A stretch of DNA of 64,000 nt, taken from positions 8,532,343 to 8,596,342 of the forward strand of contig NZ_CP036264.1 in the NCBI RefSeq assembly GCF_008035925.1. Reading direction: 5' to 3'. This document shows, piece after piece, positions 24,858-34,513 of the stretch; position 1 is the stretch's first letter; each line of letters begins with the position of its first letter. A model generated the notes under the pieces. It worked only from the letters and a program-made list of their open reading frames with translations, had not been told where the DNA came from and did not search any database. The DNA is from Stieleria maiorica. Lineage in GTDB: Bacteria; Planctomycetota; Planctomycetia; Pirellulales; Pirellulaceae. A program made the position numbers and the translations under genes.

Positions 24858-27800
24858 TCAATCGGTTGCTTCCGTCAGGGGATCGGCAATCACGATCACG
24901 TTCGCCGGATAGCGAATGACACCCGAACGCGGTTCGAGCAGGCTTCCGATCGTTCGGAAGTAGTCGTCGTATCGGGTGAACCGGTCGTAGGTCAATTCAT
25001 CGGTCAGGTCGATTTGGACGCCGGGGTAAATCAGTCCCAAGGTTGGATCATCAATGAAATGCACGATCTTCAGTTCGACCGCTTCGCAACCTGCCAGTGT
25101 CGTCGCGTCGAAACTGTCGAACGTGATTCCGGTGGCATCAATCAAGGTCGGTCGTCCGGGATCAAACAAACCGCCGTTTCGCAGTTCGATGTAGTTGCCG
25201 TTCTGCGCGAGCAAAACGGTGTCGCCCAATGAATTGCCATCGAGCGATAAACCCGATCCGTCAAAGACGATTCCATGGTCCGTAGGGGATGAACCTCCGT
25301 GAATCGTCACTCCTTGCAACGTGACGTGGAGGGTGTTTCCGGGGGTGTTGTTGCGGAACAGCAGTCCGGTGTCGCTCACGCCAGTGACCGATGTCTCGAC
25401 GATTGCAATTTGGCCGTTGATCGCACCGGCTGCCGACTGGTCGGCAACAATGCCAAATGCCCCGCCGGTGAGAACGTTGTCCTGCACGAGCGTGGTGTCG
25501 ACAAGATCGGTTGCGAGGATGCCGTGGTTCAGGTCGGTGAAGTGGTTGTTGATCACGGTGGTGCCGCCGGCACTGCTGGAGCCTGCGGCGCCGAGTTCGA
25601 TTCCGGTGTTGCCGCCGCTGGTGGTCAACGCCTCGAAGCTGAAACCGTCGATGGTGACACCGCTGACATCGCCGCCGCCCGACGAGCCGGAGATTGCGGC
25701 GATTTGGAATCCGTTGTCGACGTCGCCGTTGTTGGCAAAGGGATCGACGGCGTCGGTGTCGATGATGGTGGCGGCGCCCGCGCCCGCCAAGGTCAGATCG
25801 TCGACCCAGACCTCGACCGATCCGCCGAAGGTGCCGGAGCCGACCGTCACCGTTTGCGGGCCTGCCAACAAGCCCGCCGCGTTGATGGCCGATTGGATGC
25901 TTTCGCCGTCGACGACGAACAGTGGCGAGATGTCGATCAAGCCCAGCGTGTTGTCATCGGGAAAGTGGGTGAGCATCTCTTCGACCGCGATCAATTGTGC
26001 CGAGGTCATGGCGGTACCGGTCAAACCGTCGAACGTCACGGCCGTGGCATCGATCACGGTCGGGCTGCCGGGCGAGAATTCGGCACCGTCGGCCAGGGCG
26101 ATGTAGCTGGACGACTGACCGGTGAACGCGAGGCTGCCCAGCGAATCACCCAGGATGTTGACGCCCGAGCCGGATAGCAGCATGCCGGTCGCACCCCCGC
26201 TGATCGTTGCACCGCCAGTGATCTCCAGATCGACTCCCGCGTTGCCCGTGTCCGTCATGATTTCGACGACGTTGCTGCTTGCACCTCCGGCCAGCGACGC
26301 GGCGCCGATGTCCAGTCGGCCTGCGCTGCCGGCGACGCCAGTGTTGTCGATCAACAACGCCCCGTCGCTGCCGTCATAGCTGCCGCCGGTGATCGCCAGG
26401 GTGGACGCTGACTGCAGATCGTCGACCTGAATCGCTTGTTCGGTTGCGAAGACCTGGTTGGTACCGCCGATGGAAACGGTCGCCGTGTCGAGGAGGCCGC
26501 CGGAAAACCGCACACCGTCCTGGCCGACACGGCTTCCATTGTCGCCGATGGAGTTGTCGCTGATGACGAAATCGGTGTCACCTTGCACCGCCGCGGCCAC
26601 ATTGATGCCGTTGCCGTTGGAGCTGCCGCTGATGGCGTTGCCGGCGAAGCTGGCGGTCGTCTGGTCGATCAATACGTTGGATGCGCCGCCGATGGTTATG
26701 TTCGCGTCGGTGATGCGATTGGACAATCCGGACAGGTTGTTGGCGTTGAAACGGATCGCATCGCCGGCGGTGTTGGCAAAGGCGTTGCCGGCGATGGTGA
26801 TGACGGCATCGTCGATGTCATCGCGGAACTGAATTCCGATGCCCCCGCTGCTGAAATCGCCGTTGTTCACAACCACGATCTCGGCACCGTTGCTGATCGA
26901 TTGTTCAAACTCGATCGCCGCGGCACCCTGGATCAGGTCGTTGTTGGCGACGACGAAACGCCCGCCGTGGATCGCATCGATGTCCAGCCCCTGGCTGCTG
27001 GACACGATGAAATTGCCGTCGGCCGCCGCGTCGCCGCCGACGATAAAGGTCGCATCGGTGAGAGTGCCGCCGTTGACCGCGATCGCGTCGAAGGGCGCGC
27101 GAATGCCGCCCGACGCATCCGTGCCGTTGCCACGGATGCGGACCGTCGCGTCGGTGACATTGGTGGAGAAAACGATGCCCTGGCTGGCGCCCTCGATCAA
27201 CGCGTTGTTCGCAATGTCGATCACGGTCGTGTTGCCCGTGATCGGGCTATCGAAGTGGACGCCGTGCCGTCCGCCGAGGATCGAATTGCCGCGGATGGCG
27301 ATGTCTGCGCCGTTGAGCGAGTTGTTAAACAGGATGCCGTCTCGTTCCACGGCGGTCATCGTCACGTTGCTGATCTCGATGGCGAGCGCCGAGGTCACCG
27401 TGTTATCGATTCGGATTCCGTCACCATTGCCCGTCGTGCCGGTGATCACGCCGTTGGTGAGGGTGACATTGTTTGCGCCGCTGGTGACCAGGATCGCGGG
27501 CGATCCCGACGTGCCGGAATAGGTGAACCCGTCGACCGTCGTGCCGGCGGCGCTGATGGTGACGGCCGGGCTGGCAGGGGCGATGATCGCGTCGGCGCCG
27601 CCGACCAGAATGACGTTTGCTTTGTTCAGCAGAACGGATTCGGCGTAGGTTCCGTCGCCGACCGTGACCGTGGCGCCCGAGTTGGCCGCGACCGCGATGC
27701 CGTCCTGGATTTCGGCATCAGGGCTGATCACGTTGACCGTTGTCGCGTTCCCGCTGATGCCGCCGGTCGCGGTCAAGTTTCCGTCCAAGTTCACCGTCGT

Positions 27801-30308
27801 GGTGTTGAACGCGATCGTGTCCGTTGCATCGACGGAGGCTGCGTTGCTGACGGTCGTGGCCGTCCCGCCGTGGGTTGAAACGGCGTCGAAGCTGGTCGTG
27901 CCGCCGAAGGTGGTGGTGCCGGCGGTGTTGAATTCCACATTGGCGACGTGGCGAAGATCGATGTCGGCGACGTCGATCCCGGTTGTGTTGTTTGTTGTGC
28001 TCGGGTCACCGAACCGGATCGTGCCCGCGTTCATTCTGGCCAGCTGTGCGTCGCTGAAGGTCAATCCGCTGCCGGTGCCGACGCCGATGGTTCCCGAGGT
28101 ACTGCGTTGGAAAGTGATCGCATCGGCCGCGGTCAGGCTCGTGGTCCCTCCGTTGACTTCGCTGTACTGAGGCGCGTTCACGATGAGGTCGGCTGCGCTT
28201 GTGATGTTGACGGCGCCGCCCTGGGCGCGAAAGTCATCGAATCCGCCGGAGACACCGGTCGCGTCGGCGTCGGTGTTGAAGATCGCGTCACCGACTGTGG
28301 TGGTCATGCTCGCATCGTTGATGAACGTGACCCCGTCGTTGGCATTGATCTCGATCGAACGGAAGGTCTGTGCGCCGGAGGGCGAGACGAACGAGCCGGC
28401 ACGGTTGAGGGCATTCAGCTGGACCAGCCCGGTGATGGTGCCGGACAGGTCGAACGTGCTTTGCACGTCCAGTTGGACGATTTGGTTGTCGGCTGCCGTC
28501 GGGTCACCGATGACCAGATTGGCCGCCGAGATGCGGCCCAACTCGGCGGCGTTGAGTGTCGCGGTATTGCCGCCGTTAAAACCGAGCCCGAAATTGCCCG
28601 CGGTGGCGCGATCGAACAGGACGGTTCCGGCGCCGGCATTCACGGTGGCATTGATCGAGTAGTCGTCGGCGAGGAAGGAGATGGCGCCGCCGCCCGAGGT
28701 GATGCTGTCGCTGATGATCACGTTGTCCGCGCCGCTCATCCGCAGCCAACCGCCGTTGGTGTCGATCGTCGATCCGGAAGCGATGCTGATCGTGTCGCCG
28801 CCGCTGGCATCGAAGTCGGCGAGGAGTTGCAGATTCAGTCCGTCACCGCTGTCGATGATGTCTGAACCGTTTTCCAGGCTGATACCGCCGTGGGCGCGGA
28901 TGGTGAGCGTTTGGGTGCCGGAGGTGTTCGTTTGGATGCTGTCGACGATGCGGATGTTGCCGGCGTCGGTTCCGCCCGCAGCGGTCCCCACCAACAGGCT
29001 GCCTCCACCGTTAAGTGTCGCGACGATCGTGTCGATGTCTCCGAATCCCTCGCCCGGCGCACAGGACGACGCGTCGAACGCCAAGCAGGCGTTGGTCGGG
29101 TCGAGCAGGAACAGGCCGCCCGTGCCGCGATCGGCGCCGACGTCGACGCGGCCGGCCACATAGACGTCGTGACCGGACACCTCCACGAAACCGCCATCGC
29201 CTGCGTCGACGCCGCCCCGGGCCCCGGCCGTGCCGGTGAAGTGCGTTTTACCGTCCGACCAAATGATGACTTGCCCGCCGTCTCCACTGACGTACGCATC
29301 GGCCCGAATGACGCTGTGCTCGTCGACCGACGTTTCGGCCGCATTGATGATGTTCGGATCGCCGCCTTGGTAGCCACCGCCGATGTTGATTTGACCGCCG
29401 CCATGTTCCCCAGACGCGTCGATCGTTGCGGCAGACAATTCCACGGAGTCGCCGGTTACGACCACGTTTCCGCCGACGGTCTTGGCGGCGGTGTCGGACG
29501 TCGTCTTGGTGGCGGCGATTAAACCCTGTTGCATCACCTTGCCGCCGGGATTGACCAAGTACACTTCACCGCCCGCTTCCAGGGCTCCGGTCGCTCGAAT
29601 GTTGCCCGAGTTCTTGATCACACCTGCATAGGGGCTGATCCCTGATTCGATCGTTGCCAGATCGGCGTGCGTGAAACGGCTGCCATCGGCCAGCGTCACG
29701 CTGCCACCGGTGGCCAGCGAAATCGAACCGCCGTCGGACGTGATCGTGCCTTCGTTGGTGACGCTGGCCCCGATCAACGCCGCCCCGCCCGAGTCGGTTC
29801 GGATCGTGCCGCGGTTCAAGACGCTGGCGGTGGAGTCACCGCGAAAGGTGAGCGAACCGCCCTGCATGAATTCGTGGTCCGGAATATCCAAAACCGATGC
29901 CGTAAATCCGTTGGTGTTGATCACGCCCGAGGCGCCCACCACGATTCCCGAGGGGTTGACCAAGAAGACATTGCCGTTGGAGTTTAGCGTTCCGTAGATC
30001 GCCGAGGGATTGTTGGGCGTGACGACTCGATTGAGCACGGCGGAGGTGGCCGAGGGCTGCAAGAAGTTCGCCGTCTGGCCGGCTTCGATCGAAAACCCTT
30101 GCCAATTGATGATCGTGCGATCGCTCTGGCTGGTCACATTCAGCGTCGTGCCGTTTTGGGCGATCGTGGCGCTGCCGGCGACAACGGTGCCGCCCCCGTC
30201 GGCCCACACCACGGCCGGAGGAACGATGGATTGAAAAAGCATCAGCACGCAGACAAAAACGCAGAGTCCGCGACTGGGACGAAGACCAGTAATTGACACG
30301 GGAGTCAT
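24858..30308 (-). CDS. TpsA-type exoprotein with filamentous-haemagglutinin TPS domain
   Basis: 1816 residues. The signal region spans about 12-37, then a TPS secretion domain at about 40-270: NWQGFSIEAGQTANFLQP near 68, VLNRVVTPNNPSAIYGTL, and NGNVFLVNPSG at 111-121, the N-x-N-G and N-P-x-G type motifs recognised by TpsB partners. The remainder is Gly/Ala/Thr/Asn-rich beta-helix material, with pectate-lyase-like parallel-helix repeats in the middle (DGIRIDNT, DGILFNNS, GIQFRDDI and similar). ATG start at 30308. The gene converges on the TpsB gene rather than following it. Likely a long surface fibre or adhesin; no enzymatic domain was recognised. Confidence 0.9.
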   Translation of the reverse strand: MTPVSITGLRPSRGLCVFVCVLMLFQSIVPPAVVWADGGGTVVAGSATIAQNGTTLNVTSQSDRTIINWQGFSIEAGQTANFLQPSATSAVLNRVVTPNNPSAIYGTLNSNGNVFLVNPSGIVVGASGVINTNGFTASVLDIPDHEFMQGGSLTFRGDSTASVLNRGTIRTDSGGAALIGASVTNEGTITSDGGSISLATGGSVTLADGSRFTHADLATIESGISPYAGVIKNSGNIRATGALEAGGEVYLVNPGGKVMQQGLIAATKTTSDTAAKTVGGNVVVTGDSVELSAATIDASGEHGGGQINIGGGYQGGDPNIINAAETSVDEHSVIRADAYVSGDGGQVIIWSDGKTHFTGTAGARGGVDAGDGGFVEVSGHDVYVAGRVDVGADRGTGGLFLLDPTNACLAFDASSCAPGEGFGDIDTIVATLNGGGSLLVGTAAGGTDAGNIRIVDSIQTNTSGTQTLTIRAHGGISLENGSDIIDSGDGLNLQLLADFDASGGDTISIASGSTIDTNGGWLRMSGADNVIISDSITSGGGAISFLADDYSINATVNAGAGTVLFDRATAGNFGLGFNGGNTATLNAAELGRISAANLVIGDPTAADNQIVQLDVQSTFDLSGTITGLVQLNALNRAGSFVSPSGAQTFRSIEINANDGVTFINDASMTTTVGDAIFNTDADATGVSGGFDDFRAQGGAVNITSAADLIVNAPQYSEVNGGTTSLTAADAITFQRSTSGTIGVGTGSGLTFSDAQLARMNAGTIRFGDPSTTNNTTGIDVADIDLRHVANVEFNTAGTTTFGGTTSFDAVSTHGGTATTVSNAASVDATDTIAFNTTTVNLDGNLTATGGISGNATTVNVISPDAEIQDGIAVAANSGATVTVGDGTYAESVLLNKANVILVGGADAIIAPASPAVTISAAGTTVDGFTYSGTSGSPAILVTSGANNVTLTNGVITGTTGNGDGIRIDNTVTSALAIEISNVTMTAVERDGILFNNSLNGADIAIRGNSILGGRHGVHFDSPITGNTTVIDIANNALIEGASQGIVFSTNVTDATVRIRGNGTDASGGIRAPFDAIAVNGGTLTDATFIVGGDAAADGNFIVSSSQGLDIDAIHGGRFVVANNDLIQGAAAIEFEQSISNGAEIVVVNNGDFSSGGIGIQFRDDIDDAVITIAGNAFANTAGDAIRFNANNLSGLSNRITDANITIGGASNVLIDQTTASFAGNAISGSSNGNGINVAAAVQGDTDFVISDNSIGDNGSRVGQDGVRFSGGLLDTATVSIGGTNQVFATEQAIQVDDLQSASTLAITGGSYDGSDGALLIDNTGVAGSAGRLDIGAASLAGGASSNVVEIMTDTGNAGVDLEITGGATISGGATGMLLSGSGVNILGDSLGSLAFTGQSSSYIALADGAEFSPGSPTVIDATAVTFDGLTGTAMTSAQLIAVEEMLTHFPDDNTLGLIDISPLFVVDGESIQSAINAAGLLAGPQTVTVGSGTFGGSVEVWVDDLTLAGAGAATIIDTDAVDPFANNGDVDNGFQIAAISGSSGGGDVSGVTIDGFSFEALTTSGGNTGIELGAAGSSSAGGTTVINNHFTDLNHGILATDLVDTTLVQDNVLTGGAFGIVADQSAAGAINGQIAIVETSVTGVSDTGLLFRNNTPGNTLHVTLQGVTIHGGSSPTDHGIVFDGSGLSLDGNSLGDTVLLAQNGNYIELRNGGLFDPGRPTLIDATGITFDSFDATTLAGCEAVELKIVHFIDDPTLGLIYPGVQIDLTDELTYDRFTRYDDYFRTIGSLLEPRSGVIRYPANVIVIADPLTEATD

Positions 30309-30431
30309 CCTAAGAACGAAAGATACTTCGTGAGCGTCGACGAATCAGTCTAAACAGAGCACCTCTCGACGCAATCAAAACCGCCGCTTTCGATCGAGAT
30401 CCGCGACGCCCGACTCAAGCAAGAGGGAGCC

Positions 30432-31850
30432 TTACTGCAGTTGCTTCAACAGGTCGTCGCAGGCCGCCCGTTTGGGGAAGGCATCGACGCGCGCAAGCAC
30501 GCTGCCCAGCAGGGGCGCGGCCAGTTCCGGCCGACCGAATTCGACCAACAACCGAGAGGCGTAGTAGGCTTCGTCGCCGCTGACTTGGTTGGACGCAATG
30601 CCCGCCTTGAGCAACTCCGCAAAGCTCCTCTTGGCCGCCTGGGGCTGGCCCGCGGCGAAGGTGGTCCAGACCAGCGTGATTCGTGCGCGACGTCCGGCGA
30701 CGGATTCCAGTTGATCGAATCGTTCGGCATTGACCGTGGCCAGGGCGAGCGCGCGCTTTTGGGCTTCGGGCGAATCGACTTCCGACAACGTCAACGCCAG
30801 CATGTTGGCGACTTCGACGTTGGCCGGATGGTGGGTGTGGAGCGTCTGCAGGATGTCGGCCGCAGCCTGCCAATCCCCGCGAAACCGCTCGCTCTGGGCC
30901 TGCAACAGCTTTGCAGCCGTGTTGTCCGCGTCCTGGGTTTGCACCGCCGAGATCTGTTCCTCGGCCGATTCGATCTCGCCGAGCGAAAGCAGCAGATCAG
31001 CCGCGGTCAGGCGGACGTTGGCAGAGTCCGAGTGCTGGGCCACCGCTTGATGGACCTGCATCAGTGCCTGGGATCGATCGCCTTGTCGCAGCAGGGCTTT
31101 GGCCAATCGGAATTCGGTCAGTGGAAGGCTGGCGTCCAATTTTCGTGCGTTGTCAAACGCAGCGATCGCCTGGTCGACATCGCCCGCAGCGATCATCGCT
31201 TCGGCCAGGCGTTGGTGTGCGACCGGGTCGTCGGCGGCCAGCGACACCCACTCTCGCAGGTTCGCTAGCGCCACGGCGTGGTAGTGGTCCGTCATTTCAC
31301 GCTGCTCGGTGGAGGCCAGAAGAGCAATGCGGGCTTGCGCGACCGAGGCGCGACCCGCGGCAACCTGGGCCAGCAGCGAGGTTCGGCGTGGGTGGGTTTC
31401 CGACCAGATCGCGATCAGGCGGTCGGCTTCGTTGTAGCACAAGCGTGCTTCGGCAAGTTGCCCGCGACGGACGGCCAGGTTGCCGAGCGACACATAGGCA
31501 TCGGGACCGTCCGAATGGGCGGTCGTGGCTTGCTGGAGTGCCCGCAGCCCCGATCGTTGATCGCCGGCCGCCAACAGGAGTCGACCCCACATCGTCAGCG
31601 CGGGCGGCAGTTGATCGCTTTCCGCCGCCGCCACTTCCAGTTGTTCAAATGATTTCTTGAGTCCTGCCAAGCGGTCCCTGCCGGTTGCTTTGAGCGACTG
31701 CACGAACAGATCACGCGCGGCAGTGACGTTGTCGGTTGCCAACTCGGCGGCGGAAACTTCGCCGTCCTGCAATTCCGCAGCCACCGAACAAGTCACGCTC
31801 AGGCCGCTCGAAATCGTCGAAAGTACGATTAACAGAAGGACCGGTTTCAT
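30432..31850 (-). CDS. Secreted TPR-repeat protein
   Basis: 472 residues from the ATG at 31850; a TTG two codons earlier sits closer to a GGGAG site and could be the true start. A signal peptide (about 1-26) is followed by tetratricopeptide repeats across the whole chain: PDAYVSLGNLAVRRGQLAEARLCYNEA, GDVDQAIAAFDNARKLDASLPLTEF and similar 34-residue units. It lies 123 bases upstream of the TpsA gene on the same strand and may share its transcript. A periplasmic TPR scaffold beside a TPS exoprotein could aid assembly or export; this is inference from position only. Confidence 0.85.
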   Translation of the reverse strand: MKPVLLLIVLSTISSGLSVTCSVAAELQDGEVSAAELATDNVTAARDLFVQSLKATGRDRLAGLKKSFEQLEVAAAESDQLPPALTMWGRLLLAAGDQRSGLRALQQATTAHSDGPDAYVSLGNLAVRRGQLAEARLCYNEADRLIAIWSETHPRRTSLLAQVAAGRASVAQARIALLASTEQREMTDHYHAVALANLREWVSLAADDPVAHQRLAEAMIAAGDVDQAIAAFDNARKLDASLPLTEFRLAKALLRQGDRSQALMQVHQAVAQHSDSANVRLTAADLLLSLGEIESAEEQISAVQTQDADNTAAKLLQAQSERFRGDWQAAADILQTLHTHHPANVEVANMLALTLSEVDSPEAQKRALALATVNAERFDQLESVAGRRARITLVWTTFAAGQPQAAKRSFAELLKAGIASNQVSGDEAYYASRLLVEFGRPELAAPLLGSVLARVDAFPKRAACDDLLKQLQ

Positions 31851-32014
31851 CGCCAATGTTGCTCCCAGAAAAGGTTCGCCGTCAACAAATCAAGACGCTC
31901 ACCCTAGTCGCGTGTTGCGGGGGCTCTAGGCGAGATCGGCGAAGCATTTCAAACCGGCCCGTCTGCGGACCCGGATTCGGCGATTGATCACGCTGTAGCA
32001 ATTGTGCCGGCGAA

Positions 32015-32866
32015 TCACGGCGCCGCACCGTTTCGCAAAAGGAATCCAGACGTCTGGTCAGGAATCGCAACCGTTGCGATGCCGTCGCATCCGTGGTCTT
32101 TGTCGCAGTGACCGCTGCCGACCAGGAGGCGTCCGCCCGTCATCCCTTCGATCCCGAGCGAGCAGTTGACCGGATAGCGTCCCTGCATGGTGAAGTCGGC
32201 GTCGGTGACGATCAGGGTTGTGGGATTGCCATAACAACCGAACCACCAACGGTCGTGGGCGAAGGTCGCGGTTTGAATCCCCATCAGTGTGTGACCGCTG
32301 TTGATGATGTGCTTGCGCAGAAAGGTGAACTCGCCGTCGTACTCATAGACATAGTTTTCGTCGACACCATCGGGTAGTCCGCCGACGACAAAGAAGTGGC
32401 CGTCGCGAACAGCGATCCCGCCGGCCCCGTGGAACACCTCCTGTGTTTCGTGGCGGGAAAGTTCCTCCAGCGAAGTGGCATCGTAGACGTAAACCCAGGA
32501 ATCGGCGTTTCCCTGTGGATCGTTGAATTTGCCAAGGTTGACGGCGACGAAAAGTTTGCCGTCGTGGTGACAGAGGTCGCCGTGATGGTTGACGACCGGG
32601 GTCTTCTTCAGCACGGTTCCATCCATGTCCGTCTTCACCAGGGTCGTCGTGAACGACCAATAGATCGACGTCTCGTCGGTGCAGATACCTTGCAGATGAT
32701 GTTTGTAGGTCCCGTCGCATGGGACGTGGAACATCGCACCGTCCACGGCGGACCGGGACGATATGGCGTCTGGGGAATCGGTCCCGGGCAAACCAGGCTC
32801 TTGGGCATGCGCTGCCAATGGCAAGGTGAAGAGTAGAAGAAGTCCAATTGCTGAGGAGTGATTCAT
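32015..32866 (-). CDS. Secreted propeller-like protein of unknown function
   Basis: 283 residues with a signal peptide (about 1-21, ending AAHAQ). Repeating blocks such as HLQGICTDETSIYWSFTTTLVKTD, DGKLFVAVNLG, AGGIAVRDGHFFVVGGLPDG and TGGRLLVGSGHCDKDHGCDG suggest a beta-propeller of the NHL/YncE kind. No catalytic motif stands out. It diverges from the BNR-4 gene with 122 bases between, so the two may share a control region. Confidence 0.75.
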   Translation of the reverse strand: MNHSSAIGLLLLFTLPLAAHAQEPGLPGTDSPDAISSRSAVDGAMFHVPCDGTYKHHLQGICTDETSIYWSFTTTLVKTDMDGTVLKKTPVVNHHGDLCHHDGKLFVAVNLGKFNDPQGNADSWVYVYDATSLEELSRHETQEVFHGAGGIAVRDGHFFVVGGLPDGVDENYVYEYDGEFTFLRKHIINSGHTLMGIQTATFAHDRWWFGCYGNPTTLIVTDADFTMQGRYPVNCSLGIEGMTGGRLLVGSGHCDKDHGCDGIATVAIPDQTSGFLLRNGAAP

Positions 32867-32988
32867 GAATCTTTCATTCGCGAGGTGTCAGACGTGTGCC
32901 GAGTTTCTTCGGCGGTTATAGTCTAAGTGAGATATTCCATCACGTCAGTCAGAGACCCGGCCATTTCCTGTTCAAGCAGTGAGTCATC

Positions 32989-34467
32989 ATGAACCCGAAA
33001 TCCGTTCGCAATTCTTTTCAAGCTGTGACAATCGGCGTGGCCTCGATCGTGTTTTGGGGACTCCTGGGTGATTGCGGTGTCGCCGACGATGTGGTGACGC
33101 TGAATCAAAAGGCTGACGGCTATCGCGGTATTTGGTACATGAATCAGCCGTCGGGCGACGAATATGTTTACAAGTACAGCGGCGGTTTGGGAACGTACTG
33201 TGCCAAGCACCGGCCGTTTGCCATTTATTGTCCCCAGGTCAACAAGACGTTCTTCTGTTATGGCGGTGCGACAAAAGATGATAGTCGCAAGCTGTTGCAT
33301 ATGGTGTCGTACTTTGACCATGAAACAAAAACCGTACCGCGGCCGACGATTCTGCTGGACAAAAAGACCAGCGATGCACACGACAATCCCGTGATCTCGG
33401 TCGACGACAGCGGCTACATTTGGATCTTTTCGACGTCGCACGGGCGGGCGCGGCCGTCGTACATCCATCGTAGCGAACGACCCTACGACATCGATTCGTT
33501 CAAGCTTGTCTCCGCGAGTCGATCGGACGGCCAGTCGCGAAAGCCGATCGACAATTTCTCCTATTTGCAAGCTTGGCATTCGGCGGAAAACGGGTTCCAA
33601 GTCTTCTTCACTCGCTACGGCTACCCGGCACAACGAACGATTTGCTTCATGAGCAGTGACGACGGCGTCAACTGGAGTCCCTGGCAACGCATCGCCGCGA
33701 TCGAAGAAGGGCACTATCAGATTTCGGGAATCGGCAATTCCAAGATCGGTTCGTTTTTTAACGTTCACCCCAAGGGCAAAGGTCTGAACTGGCGAACCAA
33801 TCTGTACTACGTGGAATCGAGCGACGGTGGCAACTCGTGGCAGACGGTCGATGGGAAACCGCTCTCGCTTCCGCTGACCACTGCAATCAACCCGGCGCTG
33901 ATTCGTGATTATCAAAGCGAAGGCCTGAACGTGTACCTGAAAGACTTGCGATTTGACCAGCACGATCGGCCCGTGTTGCTGTACATCACCAGCAAGGGAT
34001 ACCAGTCCGGACCGAAGAATGATCCTCGAACCTGGACGACCGCGCGGTGGACGGGGGAGCAGTGGGAATACGGTACCGTCACGACATCGGACAATAACTA
34101 CGACTTCGGCGAATTGTGGATGATTGCCCCGGATGACTGGAGAGTCATCGGGCCGACGGAAACAGGACCGCAGCCTTACAACCCGGGCGGTGAAATCGCG
34201 ATGTGGCAGAGTCGAGATCAGGGCACCACGTGGAAACGTACGCGTCAGATGACAGCGGGAAGTTCCAAGAATCACACCTATGTCCGTCGTGCATTAAACG
34301 CCCACCCGGACTTCATCGGCATCTGGGCCGATGGACACGGTCGGCAACCGTCCGATTCACAACTCTATTTTTCCGACATCGACGGCAACGTGTTCCAACT
34401 GCCGACCCAAGTGGACGGAGATGCCGCGGCGCCGCTGGCGATTCCCAGCGGCTCGCCCGCTGAGTGA
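32989..34467 (+). CDS. BNR-4 family secreted propeller (possible polysaccharide lyase or glycosidase)
   Basis: 492 residues with a signal peptide (about 1-32). The block KADGYRGIWYMNQPSGDEYVY followed by KYSGGLGTYCAKHRPFAIYC is the BNR_4 family signature; DDSGYIWIFSTSHGRARPSYIHRS and ESSDGGNSWQTV are further propeller blades. Some BNR_4 proteins are ulvan lyases (PL24/PL25), so an acidic, sulfated algal polysaccharide is a reasonable guess for the substrate, but catalytic residues were not confirmed. A sialidase-family gene follows 46 bases later on the same strand, suggesting one operon. Confidence 0.82.
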   Translation: MNPKSVRNSFQAVTIGVASIVFWGLLGDCGVADDVVTLNQKADGYRGIWYMNQPSGDEYVYKYSGGLGTYCAKHRPFAIYCPQVNKTFFCYGGATKDDSRKLLHMVSYFDHETKTVPRPTILLDKKTSDAHDNPVISVDDSGYIWIFSTSHGRARPSYIHRSERPYDIDSFKLVSASRSDGQSRKPIDNFSYLQAWHSAENGFQVFFTRYGYPAQRTICFMSSDDGVNWSPWQRIAAIEEGHYQISGIGNSKIGSFFNVHPKGKGLNWRTNLYYVESSDGGNSWQTVDGKPLSLPLTTAINPALIRDYQSEGLNVYLKDLRFDQHDRPVLLYITSKGYQSGPKNDPRTWTTARWTGEQWEYGTVTTSDNNYDFGELWMIAPDDWRVIGPTETGPQPYNPGGEIAMWQSRDQGTTWKRTRQMTAGSSKNHTYVRRALNAHPDFIGIWADGHGRQPSDSQLYFSDIDGNVFQLPTQVDGDAAAPLAIPSGSPAE

Positions 34468-34513
34468 ACGACGACTGGTGGCCCCGCAAGTGACTCGTGA
34501 TAAGGAAGGCAGT

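Noticed and set aside
25299..27878. Long plus-strand open frames (292 and 480 codons) opposite the TpsA gene
   Set aside because: They are the complement of a GC-rich, repeat-rich coding sequence, have Asp/Arg/Val-heavy wording with no domain, and TpsA on the other strand is unambiguous.
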